A stretch of 64,000 bases of DNA from Comamonadaceae bacterium CG12_big_fil_rev_8_21_14_0_65_59_15 (GCA_002786915.1 PCUV01000009.1:1-64000), one strand, 5' to 3'. Numbered from the stretch's first letter, positions 8,725 through 17,347 are shown. A program made the numbers and translations. Notes: a model not told the origin generated them from the sequence alone.

Positions 8725-9882
8725 TTACCTTACCCACTGCGACTCTGGCAGGGCTTCGTTTTGACGGGCCTGGTTGACAAATTCGATAATCTTTTTGGGC
8801 GGCACGTTGACGCCACCGACGCCGGTCAGCAGACCGTGAATGCGCGGTCTGACCGCAACGTCATAGAGCGCAGATCGCAATTCCTGGTGCAACACGCCGC
8901 CATGGCCGGGCGAGTAGTTGCGGTCCAGCACGATGATGTCGTCCACACCGCCGAGGGCCTCGCGCAGTCCGATCACCGGCAGCGGCCGAAACAGACGCAG
9001 CTTGACCAGACCCACTGCCTGACCGGCAGCGCGCATGGCATCGACGGCCTCGCGCGCGGTACCGCACATGCTGCCCATGGTGACAATCACACTGCGGGCA
9101 CCGGCGCAACGGTAGCGTTCAATCACGCCGTGGCTGCGGCCGGTCAGTTGGGCCCACTCATGGTCGGCCTGTGCCGCCAGCGCCGACACCCGCGCCATGG
9201 CCTCGGCCAGATTTCGGCGGTGGCGGTAGAACATGTCCTGCGACACTACGTTGCCCCAGGATTCCACCTTGGCGGTGTCAAGCCGGTGCGGTGGATCAAA
9301 CGTCGGCAAATAGCTGTCAACCAGATCTGGCGACGGCACCCGCACCGGTTCCAGCGCGTGTGACACGTAAAACGCATCCAGATTGACCATCGCCGGGACC
9401 AGCACCTGTTCGGCAACGCGAAAGGCCTGGATCACCGTGTCAAGCGCTTCCTGAGCGCTCTCGACGTAATACTGGATCCAGCCGGTGTCGCGCTGCGCCA
9501 GACTGTCGGTTTGATCCGGCCAGAAAGCCCAGGGCGACGCGACGGTGCGGTTGACGTTGGCCAGCACGATCGGTGCCCGCGCACCGCTGGCGTAGTGCAG
9601 CAATTCGTGCATTAACAGGATGCCCTGCGATGCGGTGGCGGTAAAAACCCGCGTCCCCACCAGCGAGGCCGGAATGCAGGCCGACATGACCGAATGCTCC
9701 GACTCGGGCGTGATGATTTCAGCGTCGAATTCGCCTGCCGCCTGAAACGCTGTCAATTGCTCAAGAATTGGCGTTTGCGGTGTGATCGGATACACCGGAA
9801 CGACGCGCGGGCGGGCCAAGCGGGCCCCCCAAGCCACCGCCTGGTTGCCGGTGAGTAGCATGGATTGGCTTGAAGCACTCAT
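8725..9882 (-). CDS. padG: Phenylglyoxylate:acceptor oxidoreductase alpha subunit (PadG-like)
   Basis: A 385-residue PorA/VorA-type subunit that binds the pyrimidine of TPP and contributes to substrate recognition. Visible are VVPVYPITPQTPILEQL near the N-terminus, TPESEHSVMSACI, and a transketolase-C-type C-terminal domain (VKLRLFRPLP; VLDRNYSPGHGG). I set the start at ATG 9882 (MSASSQSM), which gives an ATGA overlap with padH. A longer in-frame extension to 10008 only overlaps padH coding sequence. It pairs with padI and padE to form the three-subunit core. Confidence 0.8.
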   Translation of the reverse strand: MSASSQSMLLTGNQAVAWGARLARPRVVPVYPITPQTPILEQLTAFQAAGEFDAEIITPESEHSVMSACIPASLVGTRVFTATASQGILLMHELLHYASGARAPIVLANVNRTVASPWAFWPDQTDSLAQRDTGWIQYYVESAQEALDTVIQAFRVAEQVLVPAMVNLDAFYVSHALEPVRVPSPDLVDSYLPTFDPPHRLDTAKVESWGNVVSQDMFYRHRRNLAEAMARVSALAAQADHEWAQLTGRSHGVIERYRCAGARSVIVTMGSMCGTAREAVDAMRAAGQAVGLVKLRLFRPLPVIGLREALGGVDDIIVLDRNYSPGHGGVLHQELRSALYDVAVRPRIHGLLTGVGGVNVPPKKIIEFVNQARQNEALPESQWVR

Positions 9883-11546
9883 CTCAGTTCCTCCTGCATC
9901 ATCATGGATCCGGTCGGGCATTGCTTGACACACATGCCGCAGCCCTTGCAGTAGTCGGTCAGGACCTGGTAGTCGTCGCCCATGCGCTTGACGGCCATGT
10001 CGGGGCAATACACCACACAGTTGTCACAATTGATGCATGTGCCGCAGGAAAAGCAACGCTCACTTTCGGCCAGTGCCTGCTCAAACTCCAGTCCCAGTTG
10101 CACCTCGGCGTCGCGGCTCAGGCGTTCTCGGGCGTCTAGCAGCTCGGTCTTGGCACGTTCACGCGTTGGGTGGTAGTAGGTGCTGATGGCGGCCAGGGGC
10201 ACCAGGGGGTGGTCACCGTAGCGGTCGTCGAGCGCAAAACTTGCCCCTTTTCCTTGTTGCTGGAGTTCGCCTGCAATGGCCTGCGCTGCCCGCTTGCCCA
10301 TGCCAACGGCTTCAGTCACAAAGCGCGCCATGCTGGTCATGTCACCGCCAGCGAAAACGCCTGCGGTACTGGTGGCAAAGCGGGCATTGGTCTGGAGCAA
10401 TCCCCCGGCAGCGGCAAAGCCCGCGCCCAATACCTCGAGATCGGGGTCCTGGCCAATGGAGCTGATGATCGCGTCAGCGCCAAAGCTGAAGCTACTGTTG
10501 GCAAGCGGCTGAAGTGTGAACTGGCCACGCTGGCTGCCGGCAACAAAGGCGACCTTGGTGCAGTGCAGGGTGATGCCATTGGCACCGCCGTCAGTGACTT
10601 CATCCAGACGTGCCCCGTCGATCAAGGTGATGCCCTCTTCCAGCGCTTCGATCACTTCTTCGGTTTGCGCCGGCATCTGGGCGCGCTGCTCCAGCGCCAA
10701 CAGGGTGACCTCGTGGCCAAGCCGACGCGCACTGCGTGCGGCATCGAGCGCGGCGCTGCCGCCGCCGATCACCACCAAGCGCTGGCCCAGGGGCACTGGC
10801 TTGCCGGCAGCGACAGCCCACAGATATGCGGCACCGTCGCACACCCACGGCTGGCTGTAGTCCAGTGCGGGCAGGCGTTTGTTGCGCGCCGCGCCCAGTG
10901 CCAGGTAAAGCGCATCGTGTTGCTCGCGCAGGCGTGCAAAGCCTTCGGCGGTGTCAATCCGGCAGTTGCAGTGAACCTCCACACCCATGGCCACAATGCG
11001 TGCAATCTCGCTGTTGAGCACAGTGCGTGCCAGTCGGTAAGCCGGTATGCCATAACGCATCAGTCCGCCCAGTTCGGCTTGCGCCTCATAAAGCGTTACC
11101 GCATAGCCCAGACGACGCAACTGAAACGCGGCCGACAAACCGGATGGACCGCCGCCGACGATGGCCACGCTGCCGCTTTGGGGCTGTGCGGCCGGCGCAA
11201 ACGCCCAGCCCTGAGCCAAGGCCTGGTCGCCGACAAAGCGCTCTAGCTTGCAAATGGATAGCGCCTCGTCGTAACCGCCGCGATTGCAGGCGGTTTCGCA
11301 AGGATGGTGGCAAATACGTCCGGCAATCGATGGAAAGGGATTGTGGCGGGTCAGCACTTGCCAGGCCCCTTGCAAGTCACGCGCTCTTGCCAAACCGATC
11401 CACTCGGCAATATCGCCGTTGACGGGGCAGGCGCCGTGACAGGGCGCGGGCGCCTTGATGTGTCGGGCCAGTGAGGCGCGCCAGGTGCCGGTTTTGATGA
11501 CGTCGGTACTGCCAGTTGTCCAAATCGCAGGAATCGGCGTGTTCAT
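9879..11546 (-). CDS. padH: Phenylglyoxylate oxidoreductase flavoprotein fused to a ferredoxin domain (PadH-PadF fusion)
   Basis: A 555-residue protein of glutamate-synthase-small-subunit type. The N-terminal part has a cysteine-rich helical [4Fe-4S] region (CHGACPVNGDIAEW; CHHPCETACNRGG). FAD- and NAD(P)-binding Rossmann motifs follow (VAIVGGGPSGLSAA near residue 145; VVIGGGSAALDAARSA near 265). The last ~60 residues are a 2x[4Fe-4S] ferredoxin (CFSCGTCINCDNC; CKGCGMCVKQCP). In Aromatoleum the flavoprotein (PadH) and small ferredoxin (PadF) are separate subunits; here they appear to be one chain. It would transfer electrons from phenylglyoxylate oxidation to NAD+. ATG 11546 overlaps the padE stop by 4 bp. 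Confidence 0.8.
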   Translation of the reverse strand: MNTPIPAIWTTGSTDVIKTGTWRASLARHIKAPAPCHGACPVNGDIAEWIGLARARDLQGAWQVLTRHNPFPSIAGRICHHPCETACNRGGYDEALSICKLERFVGDQALAQGWAFAPAAQPQSGSVAIVGGGPSGLSAAFQLRRLGYAVTLYEAQAELGGLMRYGIPAYRLARTVLNSEIARIVAMGVEVHCNCRIDTAEGFARLREQHDALYLALGAARNKRLPALDYSQPWVCDGAAYLWAVAAGKPVPLGQRLVVIGGGSAALDAARSARRLGHEVTLLALEQRAQMPAQTEEVIEALEEGITLIDGARLDEVTDGGANGITLHCTKVAFVAGSQRGQFTLQPLANSSFSFGADAIISSIGQDPDLEVLGAGFAAAGGLLQTNARFATSTAGVFAGGDMTSMARFVTEAVGMGKRAAQAIAGELQQQGKGASFALDDRYGDHPLVPLAAISTYYHPTRERAKTELLDARERLSRDAEVQLGLEFEQALAESERCFSCGTCINCDNCVVYCPDMAVKRMGDDYQVLTDYCKGCGMCVKQCPTGSMMMQEELR

Positions 11547-12100
11547 GGGGTAGTCTCCAGCAGCAGTCGTTCGGCGCAGTGGTAGCCTTGCGTGCACGCG
11601 GCGATGTTTTCATCGTGTTGCTTGGGTGCGTTGTCCACCAGCGTCTGGGTCAGCACCGCTAGCGTGGGCGCCTTGATGGCGCGTGCCAGGGCGCCCAGCA
11701 AGGCCGAATTGACGATGCGCCCGAGCCCCTGTTGGCGGGCGATCGACAAGGCGTCAATCGGGATCACCCGTTTGCCCGGTAGGATGCTGGCAAATTCGGC
11801 AACACTTCGGGTCGAATTGGTCACAATTAAAGTGTTGTCGTCAGCAGTTGCCAGCAACCGACCTTCGAGCAGGCTGGCATCGAAGCACAAAATGGCGTCG
11901 GCGCGTTCTATGTCGCAACGCAGCCGGATCGGCCGGTCGTCAACCCGCAGGTGGGAGTTCACGGGGGTGCCACGGCGCGCACCACCGTAGCTGGCAAAGG
12001 ACTGCACGTGCAAACCTTGCGCATGAAAGGCACTGGCCAGCAGATTGCCGGCCGTCTGTGCGCCCTGGCCGCCGCGGCCCTGAATAATGATCTCAAGCAA
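11543..12100 (-). CDS. padE: Phenylglyoxylate:acceptor oxidoreductase gamma subunit (PadE-like), TTG start
   Basis: A 185-residue PorG-type subunit with the hallmark IIIQGRGGQGAQTAGNLLA at its N-terminus and YGGARRGTPVNSH near residue 40. No ATG is suitably placed. TTG 12100 follows a good ribosome-binding site (GGAAGGAG, 8 bases upstream) and places the conserved motif right at the N-terminus, as in homologues. This is the first gene of the seven-gene pad operon, transcribed divergently from the LysR gene. A long in-frame extension to 12502 is an artefact crossing the LysR gene. Confidence 0.8.
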   Translation of the reverse strand: MLEIIIQGRGGQGAQTAGNLLASAFHAQGLHVQSFASYGGARRGTPVNSHLRVDDRPIRLRCDIERADAILCFDASLLEGRLLATADDNTLIVTNSTRSVAEFASILPGKRVIPIDALSIARQQGLGRIVNSALLGALARAIKAPTLAVLTQTLVDNAPKQHDENIAACTQGYHCAERLLLETTP

Positions 12101-12206
12101 GTTGTTGTCTCCTTCCGGTCTCTGTTGCGCATCTGGTGCCTGACAGAGTGCCGTGTTGTTTTGTTGGTGGTGATGCCCTGTCGCAAGCTCAATGTAAGTT
12201 GAATTT

Positions 12207-12245
12207 ATACATTCGTCAAATTGATTTTGAAAATCAGATACATTC
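12207..12245. promoter_or_regulatory. Palindrome between padE and the LysR gene
   Basis: A perfect 7-1-7 palindrome (TGATTTT, G, AAAATCA) at 12222-12236 is bracketed by a direct repeat of ATACATTC at 12207-12214 and 12238-12245. It lies in the AT-rich divergent region between the pad operon and the LysR gene, where LysR regulators usually bind. It is not an FNR box, because the TTGAT/ATCA half-sites are seven rather than four bases apart. Confidence 0.5.
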
Positions 12246-12271
12246 ACCAAAAGGATATGAGAGGAATGAGC

Positions 12272-13198
12272 ATGGTTCGGTTCCGGCACCTTGATCTCAA
12301 CTTGTTGCGGGTGTTGTGCGCGGTTTATCGCCTCGGGTCGGTGACCCAGGCGGCGCGCCATCTGGCGCTGTCGCAACCAGCGACCAGCAATGCGCTGGCC
12401 CGCCTGCGCGCCTTTTTTGACGATGCCTTGTTTGTGCGCTCGAGCAGTGGCCTGCATCCCACTCGCAAGGCGCAGCGCATTGTCCCGGCGCTGATGGCGC
12501 AACTTCAGAGTCTGGAAACCACGGTGCTCAGTACCGAGGAGTTTGAGCCCGCCAGTAGCACGGTGCGCTGGCGTTTGTCGTTGTCAGACCTCGGTGAAAT
12601 GATGTTTTTACCGGCACTGGCGCAAGCCTTTCGCGTCGAGGCGCCGCACAGCCAGCTCGCCAATGTGGCGGTGCCCTCAACGCAGGTCAGTGCCGCGCTG
12701 GAAGCACAGGACGTCCACCTGGCGATTGGCATCCTCAATTCGGCTCACATCTCAATCGCCAGTGAACGGCTGTTTCAGGAAAACTTTGTGGCGATCACGG
12801 CCAGCAACTGGCGCCCCGCCAACGGCCGTACCGCAGCCAACTTGACACCGCGTCAACTGGCCGCTGCATCCCTGGCCGTGGCGTCACCCGCAGCCACACT
12901 CCACGGCAGTGTGGACTTGATGTTGAACAAGTTACAACTCAATGACCGCATCGTGCTGCACGCGCGTCATTACGGTGCTTTGCCAGAGCTGGTGACTCAC
13001 AGCGACCTGCTGGCCATTGTGCCGTTGATGTACGCCAATTCGCTGGCACCGCGCTACGACGTGCGCATCTGGGGGCTGCCAGACCATGGTCCACGCTACG
13101 ACGTCAGCATGGTCTGGCACAAGAGTGCCACCGATGACCCGGCACATATCTGGTTGCGTGCCCTGGTGCGTCGCCTGTTCCTGCGGTCCCCGTCATAG
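12272..13198 (+). CDS. LysR-family transcriptional regulator
   Basis: A ~308-residue NodD/DntR-like LysR regulator. It has an N-terminal helix-turn-helix (LDLNLLRVLCAVYRLGSVTQ then AARHLALSQPATSNALARLR), a linker helix and a periplasmic-binding-protein-like effector domain. ATG 12272 is favoured because GAGGA at 12261-12265 is six bases away; ATG 12266 is possible. Divergent placement makes it the likely activator of the pad operon, presumably sensing phenylacetate or a derivative (inference). A strong hairpin follows at 13226-13250. Confidence 0.82.
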   Translation: MVRFRHLDLNLLRVLCAVYRLGSVTQAARHLALSQPATSNALARLRAFFDDALFVRSSSGLHPTRKAQRIVPALMAQLQSLETTVLSTEEFEPASSTVRWRLSLSDLGEMMFLPALAQAFRVEAPHSQLANVAVPSTQVSAALEAQDVHLAIGILNSAHISIASERLFQENFVAITASNWRPANGRTAANLTPRQLAAASLAVASPAATLHGSVDLMLNKLQLNDRIVLHARHYGALPELVTHSDLLAIVPLMYANSLAPRYDVRIWGLPDHGPRYDVSMVWHKSATDDPAHIWLRALVRRLFLRSPS

Positions 13199-13225
13199 GC
13201 GCGGATGTGACCACCTACGGCCCAT

Positions 13226-13250
13226 GCCACGGCTGTACCGGTGCCGTGGC
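13226..13250 (+). terminator. Hairpin after the LysR gene
   Basis: A perfect 8-bp stem, GCCACGGC and GCCGTGGC with a 9-base loop, starts 28 bp after the LysR stop. No long T-run follows, so a terminator role is plausible but not certain. Confidence 0.45.
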
Positions 13251-13352
13251 GATCCACCGGAAGATGGATGTATTGACCATTGATGCTGAATTAGGCATCA
13301 TCAGAGCGACTTCAAGCGGGCCGTTGTGAGCCGTAATTTGTAAAGGAATTTC

Positions 13353-14366
13353 ATGCGTGTATTTCAAATTGAAGGTGACTGGGGTTTGCATAACCTCAAA
13401 CTATCGCAACGCCCGCAACCAACCGCTGGACCAGGGCAGGTACTTGTCCGGATGCAGGCTTCAGCACTCAATTACCGCGACCTGGTCGTTCCCGAGCGCG
13501 GCTACGGTAGCTATACGGGCTCCTTGCCGCTGATACCTATTTCCGATGGCGTAGGTACCGTGTGCCAGGTTGGTCCTGGTGTGCGCCGGGTGACGGTTGG
13601 CGACCGGGTTTGTCCAACTTACTTTCAGAATTGGACCGGCGGTGCGCCTGACCTTGAACGACTGACCCAGTCACTGGGCGGCCCGCTTGATGGAACCATG
13701 ACAGAAATCATGTGCCTGTCAGAACAGGGCGTAGTTAAAGTCCCAGTGCATCTGACGGACGCCCAAGCCGCCAGTTTGCCCTGCGCGGCGCTGACCGCCT
13801 GGAGCGCACTGACTTCGGGCAGTACCGTTCAAGCGGGTGATCGCGTGCTGATCCAGGGCTGTGGGGGAGTGGCTCTGTTTGCGGTTCAGTTTGCCAAGCT
13901 CATGGGCGCCCATATCACGGTCATCACGTCAAGCGAGGAGCGTATGGCTCGGGTGCGGCAATTGGGCGCTGATGCGGTGATCAATTACCGCGCCGTGCCA
14001 GAGTGGGCCAAAGCAACGCGAGACATCACCCTGGGGCGCGGCTATGACTTGATCATCGAGCTTGGGGGTGAGAAGACCTTGCCACAATCCCTGCGTTGCA
14101 TTCGACCCGGCGGCACGATCGCCATGATCGGCATTTTGTCTGGAAGCACCATGACCACTTCATTGGGGCTGATTGTCACGCGCCAGGTACGACTTCAAGG
14201 CGTCACCGTGGGTCACCGGGATGGATTTGAAGCGATGATTCGTGCCATGGACCAACACAAGATTGAGCCTGTGGTGGACCGAATCTTTGGTTTTGAAGAG
14301 CTCAAGGAGGCGATGGCTTACCTCAAGAGCGGGGCGCAGTTTGGCAAGGTTTGCATTGCCCATTGA
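13353..14366 (+). CDS. Zinc-independent MDR-family NAD(P)-dependent oxidoreductase
   Basis: A 337-residue medium-chain dehydrogenase/reductase. It has a GroES-like N-terminal half (ALNYRDLVVPERGYG; GPGVRRVTVGDRV) and a Rossmann half (VLIQGCGGVALFAVQFAKLMGA near residue 168). The cysteines of zinc alcohol dehydrogenases are missing, so it resembles quinone-oxidoreductase/crotonyl-CoA-reductase-like members. It stands alone between the LysR gene and a degraded region. Its substrate cannot be read from sequence; a role in aromatic or alicyclic catabolism is only suggested by location. A hairpin and a 100-bp leader separate it from the LysR gene. Confidence 0.72.
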   Translation: MRVFQIEGDWGLHNLKLSQRPQPTAGPGQVLVRMQASALNYRDLVVPERGYGSYTGSLPLIPISDGVGTVCQVGPGVRRVTVGDRVCPTYFQNWTGGAPDLERLTQSLGGPLDGTMTEIMCLSEQGVVKVPVHLTDAQAASLPCAALTAWSALTSGSTVQAGDRVLIQGCGGVALFAVQFAKLMGAHITVITSSEERMARVRQLGADAVINYRAVPEWAKATRDITLGRGYDLIIELGGEKTLPQSLRCIRPGGTIAMIGILSGSTMTTSLGLIVTRQVRLQGVTVGHRDGFEAMIRAMDQHKIEPVVDRIFGFEELKEAMAYLKSGAQFGKVCIAH

Positions 14367-14436
14367 CGCCGCAGAGGGCCGTCGTACCGGGCAGAGGCTG
14401 CGCGACGCTAGCGAATTTGAGCGCCGACGCCGGTTT

Positions 14437-14645
14437 TCATAGCCCTGAAATCGTCGAACCTCTTAAAAAAGCAGAGGCGCTACTGATCAGGTTTTCTGGT
14501 TGATCGCGCTGCGCGGAGTGGCCGCAGTGGTCTAGCTCAAGCAATTGATTTTGGACAACGTGACGCGCGATGCCGTGGGTTCGTTCCAGCGAAGCATCTT
14601 CGTCGTCGCGTCCCTGCACCGCCAGCAGCGGGCAGGTGATCGATT
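14437..14645 (-). pseudogene. C-terminal remnant of an alpha/beta hydrolase
   Basis: Read leftwards, this stretch encodes about 67 residues that look like the last third of an alpha/beta hydrolase: ITCPLLAVQGRDDEDASLE, then LLELDHCGHSAQRDQPE, the latter containing the catalytic-His region. No start codon or nucleophile domain is present. The reading frame meets a stop exactly where the repeat element at 14646 begins, so the element probably truncated the gene. Confidence 0.6.
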
Positions 14646-14880
14646 TAACCTAGATTCAGTTGACCGCTTATTTCTTTCAATAAGTGCTTATGGTCATTGA
14701 CTATTTCAGTTTCGATCAAGACCACCTCGTGGGTGACAGCGCTACGCACCCGATTGAGCCACTGGCAATGCGCCTGGGGTCGTTGCATCTCCTTGCGGGC
14801 AGGAGCCCGCTGCGTCGATGGCGCCTACCCAGGTGAGCCGCCAGCGGCCCACTCGGGCGTGTCCAACTGAATCCAGGTTG
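14646..14880. mobile_element. MITE-like repeat element, copy 1 (long form)
   Basis: The ends at 14646-14665 and 14861-14880 form an inverted repeat with core AACCTAGATTCAGTTG and one mismatch over 16 bases. Positions 14659-14757 match 37259-37357 without gaps over 99 bases, roughly 84% by hand alignment. No transposase is encoded, so this looks like a small non-autonomous element. It abuts a truncated hydrolase and lies upstream of the had-bam promoter. From 14881 to 14945 I see nothing further that I can identify. Confidence 0.6.
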
Positions 14881-14949
14881 ACTGCTTGAAGATGACGTAC
14901 CGGGGCGACGTTGAGCATCTGGCGGTGTCTGCAAATTTTTAAAAAATTA

Positions 14950-14983
14950 TTGACTCATCTGTAAAAGGCTGCACTATAATGCA
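14950..14983 (+). promoter_or_regulatory. Promoter of the had-oah-dch-bam operon with a BzdR/BoxR-like operator
   Basis: A -35-like TTGACT (14950-14955) and a perfect -10 TATAAT (14975-14980) are 19 bases apart. TGCA at 14970-14973 and 14980-14983 are separated by six bases and straddle the -10 hexamer. TGCA repeats with this spacing are the known recognition pattern of BzdR and its paralogue BoxR, benzoyl-CoA-responsive repressors of anaerobic and aerobic benzoate genes. The same arrangement recurs before boxC. No boxR/bzdR gene lies in this window. Repression in the absence of benzoyl-CoA is inferred. Confidence 0.6.
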
Positions 14984-15091
14984 CTTCGCTGGATGCCTTT
15001 TTAGCCAAAGTGTGCAACTTGTTGCCTCCTGACTTTGGCGTCTTCAGGCAGACTTCTGGCACGTCAACAGAGTAAATGAAGCCCGGAAATT

Positions 15092-15114
15092 GTGCCGGTC
15101 GAGGCGATCGGCAC
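15092..15114 (+). promoter_or_regulatory. 5' UTR hairpin before had
   Basis: GTGCCGGTCG and CGATCGGCAC pair (9 of 10) around a 3-base loop, ending just before the AGAGGAG ribosome-binding site of had. It sits in the ~155-base leader downstream of the predicted promoter. It may stabilise the long operon mRNA or affect had translation; nothing in the sequence decides between these. Confidence 0.4.
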
Positions 15115-15135
15115 CCTTATAGAGGAGATGAGTTC

Positions 15136-16206
15136 ATGAGCATCAACGCCTATCGCTGGCAAATGAGTCAGCCCGGTGCGCCGTTTGAGCGCGTCGAGTT
15201 TGTGGCTGAGCCAGGCGCCAATGAAGTCGTGGTGGCGGTTGCCGGTTGCGGCGTTTGTCACACCGATCTGGGTTTTTACTACGACGGCGTGCGCACCAAA
15301 TCTGAATTACCGCTGGCGCTGGGGCACGAGATCAGCGGCCGTGTGGTGGCCGCAGGCGCGGCCGCCCAACGCTGGCTGGGTAAAGCGGTCATCATTCCAG
15401 CCGTGTTGCCGTGCGGCGAATGCGATTTATGTCAGCGTGGCTTACAGCCGATCTGCCGCGCGCAGAAAATGCCAGGCAACGATATCCAGGGTGGTTTTGC
15501 CTCGCACATCGTGGTTCCCGGGCGTGGCCTGTGCGAAGTCGATGAAAAGCGTTTGGCCAGCGCTGGACTGAGCCTGGCGCAGGTCTCCATCGTGGCCGAC
15601 GCGCTGACCACACCGTATCAAGCGGTGCGCCGCGCCGGCGTCACGCCGGGCAGTCTGGCAATTGTGATCGGTGCCGGGGGTGTTGGCGGTTATTGCGTGC
15701 AGGTGGCCCGTGCTTTTGGTGCCCAGGTGGTGGCCATTGATGTCGATGATGACAAACTTGCACAGGTCGCGCAGCATGGTGCCGCCCTAACGCTCAACGC
15801 ACGTCAGCTCGACGGCAAGGCGATCAAGGCCGCCATCAATTCTTTTGCCAAGCAGCAAGGCCTGCGCAGCACCGAGTGGCAGATTTTTGAGTGCTCGGGC
15901 AGTGCCGCCGGTCAGCTCAGCGCTTTTGGCCTACTGGTGCATGGGGCCACCTTGTCGGTGGTCGGGTTCACCATGGATAAAGTCGAAGTGCGCTTGTCCA
16001 ACCTGATGGCCTTTGATGCCCGCGCCTTGGGTAATTGGGGTTGCCCGCCGGAATACTACCCAGCCGCCCTGGACCTGGTGCTCAGCGGGAAAGTGGCCAT
16101 CGCGCCGTTTGTCGAGCCCCATCCGCTGGACCGCATCAATGAGATATTTCCCGCCGTGCACAACCACTCCATCAAGAAGCGCGTGGTGCTGACCCCCACC
16201 GCCTAA
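15136..16206 (+). CDS. had: 6-hydroxycyclohex-1-ene-1-carbonyl-CoA dehydrogenase (Had/BamQ)
   Basis: A 356-residue zinc-type medium-chain dehydrogenase. Catalytic-zinc residues are in [13 protein letters not shown] and LGHEISG, the structural-zinc cysteines in [15 protein letters not shown], and the NAD motif is [18 protein letters not shown]. The family oxidises 6-hydroxycyclohex-1-ene-1-carbonyl-CoA to the 6-oxo compound with NAD+, the second step of beta-oxidation-like processing of dienoyl-CoA. Identity is supported by the oah and dch genes that follow. ATG 15136 is chosen because GAGGAG precedes it; an upstream in-frame ATG at 15076 would run through the leader hairpin. First gene of an operon reaching to 28614. 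Confidence 0.9.
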   Translation: MSINAYRWQMSQPGAPFERVEFVAEPGANEVVVAVAGCGVCHTDLGFYYDGVRTKSELPLALGHEISGRVVAAGAAAQRWLGKAVIIPAVLPCGECDLCQRGLQPICRAQKMPGNDIQGGFASHIVVPGRGLCEVDEKRLASAGLSLAQVSIVADALTTPYQAVRRAGVTPGSLAIVIGAGGVGGYCVQVARAFGAQVVAIDVDDDKLAQVAQHGAALTLNARQLDGKAIKAAINSFAKQQGLRSTEWQIFECSGSAAGQLSAFGLLVHGATLSVVGFTMDKVEVRLSNLMAFDARALGNWGCPPEYYPAALDLVLSGKVAIAPFVEPHPLDRINEIFPAVHNHSIKKRVVLTPTA

Positions 16207-16234
16207 ACCAGCATTGTCCAAAACAGGAGTCCCC

Positions 16235-17347
16235 ATGACTGCCACTGCTCACGAATTCAAGAACCACGACCTGGTCGATGACATTGCCAAGCCCGGTGTG
16301 CGGTACGAGAAACGCCCGGCGCATTTGCCCGACGGCACGGCCGTGCCAGGCTTGTTCAACGCCTGGATCACGCTCGACAACCCGACGCAATTCAACTCCT
16401 ACACCACCGACATGGTCAAAGGCGTGATTCTGGCCATGCGCGCCGCTTCCAACGCACGCGATGTCAACTGCGTGGTCTTCACCGGTGCCGGCGACAAGGC
16501 TTTTTGCACGGGCGGCAATACCAAGGAATACGCTGAATACTACGCTGGTCAACCGCAGGAATACCGCCAGTACATGCGCTTGTTCAACGACATGGTGAGT
16601 GCCATTCTGGCGTGCGACAAGCCCGTTATCTGCCGTGTCAACGGCATGCGCATTGGTGGCGGCCAGGAAATCGGCATGGCCTGCGACTTCTCGGTGGCGC
16701 AAGACCTGGCGCGCTTTGGTCAGGCCGGCCCCAAGCACGGTTCGGCACCGATTGGTGGCTCGACTGATTTTCTGCCCATCATTGCAGGGGCCGAGCGCGC
16801 CATGGCCGCTTGTGTGCTGTGTGAACCGTTTTCCGCGCACAAGGCCAACTGGATGGGCATCCTTACCGCCCTGGTGCCCGCGCTCAAGGTTGATGGCAAG
16901 TTTGTGGCCAACCCGCTGGTGCAGACGCAGCAAATGGTCGATGAGTACGGTAGCTTCGTTTACGGCGAGCCCAAGACCGGCGAGGCACTCAAGGCCGGCA
17001 AAGCGCTCATGGCGCGCGGTGTGGTTGATCTCTCTCTGCTCGACGCCAAAGTGGAAGAACTGTGCGCCAAGATGCTGCTGACCTTTCCCGACTGCACCAC
17101 CAAGACACTGGAAGAACTGCGCAAACCCAAGTTGCAAGCGTGGAATCAGAACAAGGAAAATTCACGCGCCTGGCTGGCATTGAACATGATGACCGAAGCG
17201 CGGGCCGGTTTCACCGCTTTCAATGAAGGCACAAAAGACAACCGCGAAGCCGATTTCGTGTTGCTGCGCCAGAAGCTCGCCGCTGGCGAGAGCTGGGTCG
17301 GCACACTGCATGATTCGATCCAGCCGCGCAACAAGGGCAAAGCCTGA
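16235..17347 (+). CDS. oah: 6-oxocyclohex-1-ene-1-carbonyl-CoA hydrolase (Oah/BamA)
   Basis: A 370-residue crotonase-fold enzyme that opens the alicyclic ring hydrolytically to 3-hydroxypimelyl-CoA; it is used as a marker of anaerobic aromatic degradation. It shows the oxyanion-hole and active-site regions GDKAFCTGGNTKEYAEYY (near residue 90) and NGMRIGGGQEIGMACDFS (near 140), and the family-specific stretch PKHGSAPIGGSTDF. Length is normal for BamA. ATG 16235 follows CAGGAG at six bases; an earlier in-frame ATG at 16214 lacks a good site. Confidence 0.94.
   Translation: MTATAHEFKNHDLVDDIAKPGVRYEKRPAHLPDGTAVPGLFNAWITLDNPTQFNSYTTDMVKGVILAMRAASNARDVNCVVFTGAGDKAFCTGGNTKEYAEYYAGQPQEYRQYMRLFNDMVSAILACDKPVICRVNGMRIGGGQEIGMACDFSVAQDLARFGQAGPKHGSAPIGGSTDFLPIIAGAERAMAACVLCEPFSAHKANWMGILTALVPALKVDGKFVANPLVQTQQMVDEYGSFVYGEPKTGEALKAGKALMARGVVDLSLLDAKVEELCAKMLLTFPDCTTKTLEELRKPKLQAWNQNKENSRAWLALNMMTEARAGFTAFNEGTKDNREADFVLLRQKLAAGESWVGTLHDSIQPRNKGKA

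Noticed and set aside
7810-12100. Pyruvate:ferredoxin oxidoreductase
   Set aside because: Motifs alone allow it, but co-transcription with padBCD-like genes and a flavoprotein subunit fits phenylglyoxylate oxidoreductase better.
12222-12236. FNR/Anr box at the pad promoter
   Set aside because: FNR sites need TTGAT and ATCAA four bases apart; here the spacing is seven and the second half is imperfect.
14659-14757. Small conserved protein encoded by the repeat (DYFSFDQDH region shared by both copies)
   Set aside because: The frame lacks a ribosome-binding site, substitutions between copies are not biased to silent positions, and the downstream ends differ completely.
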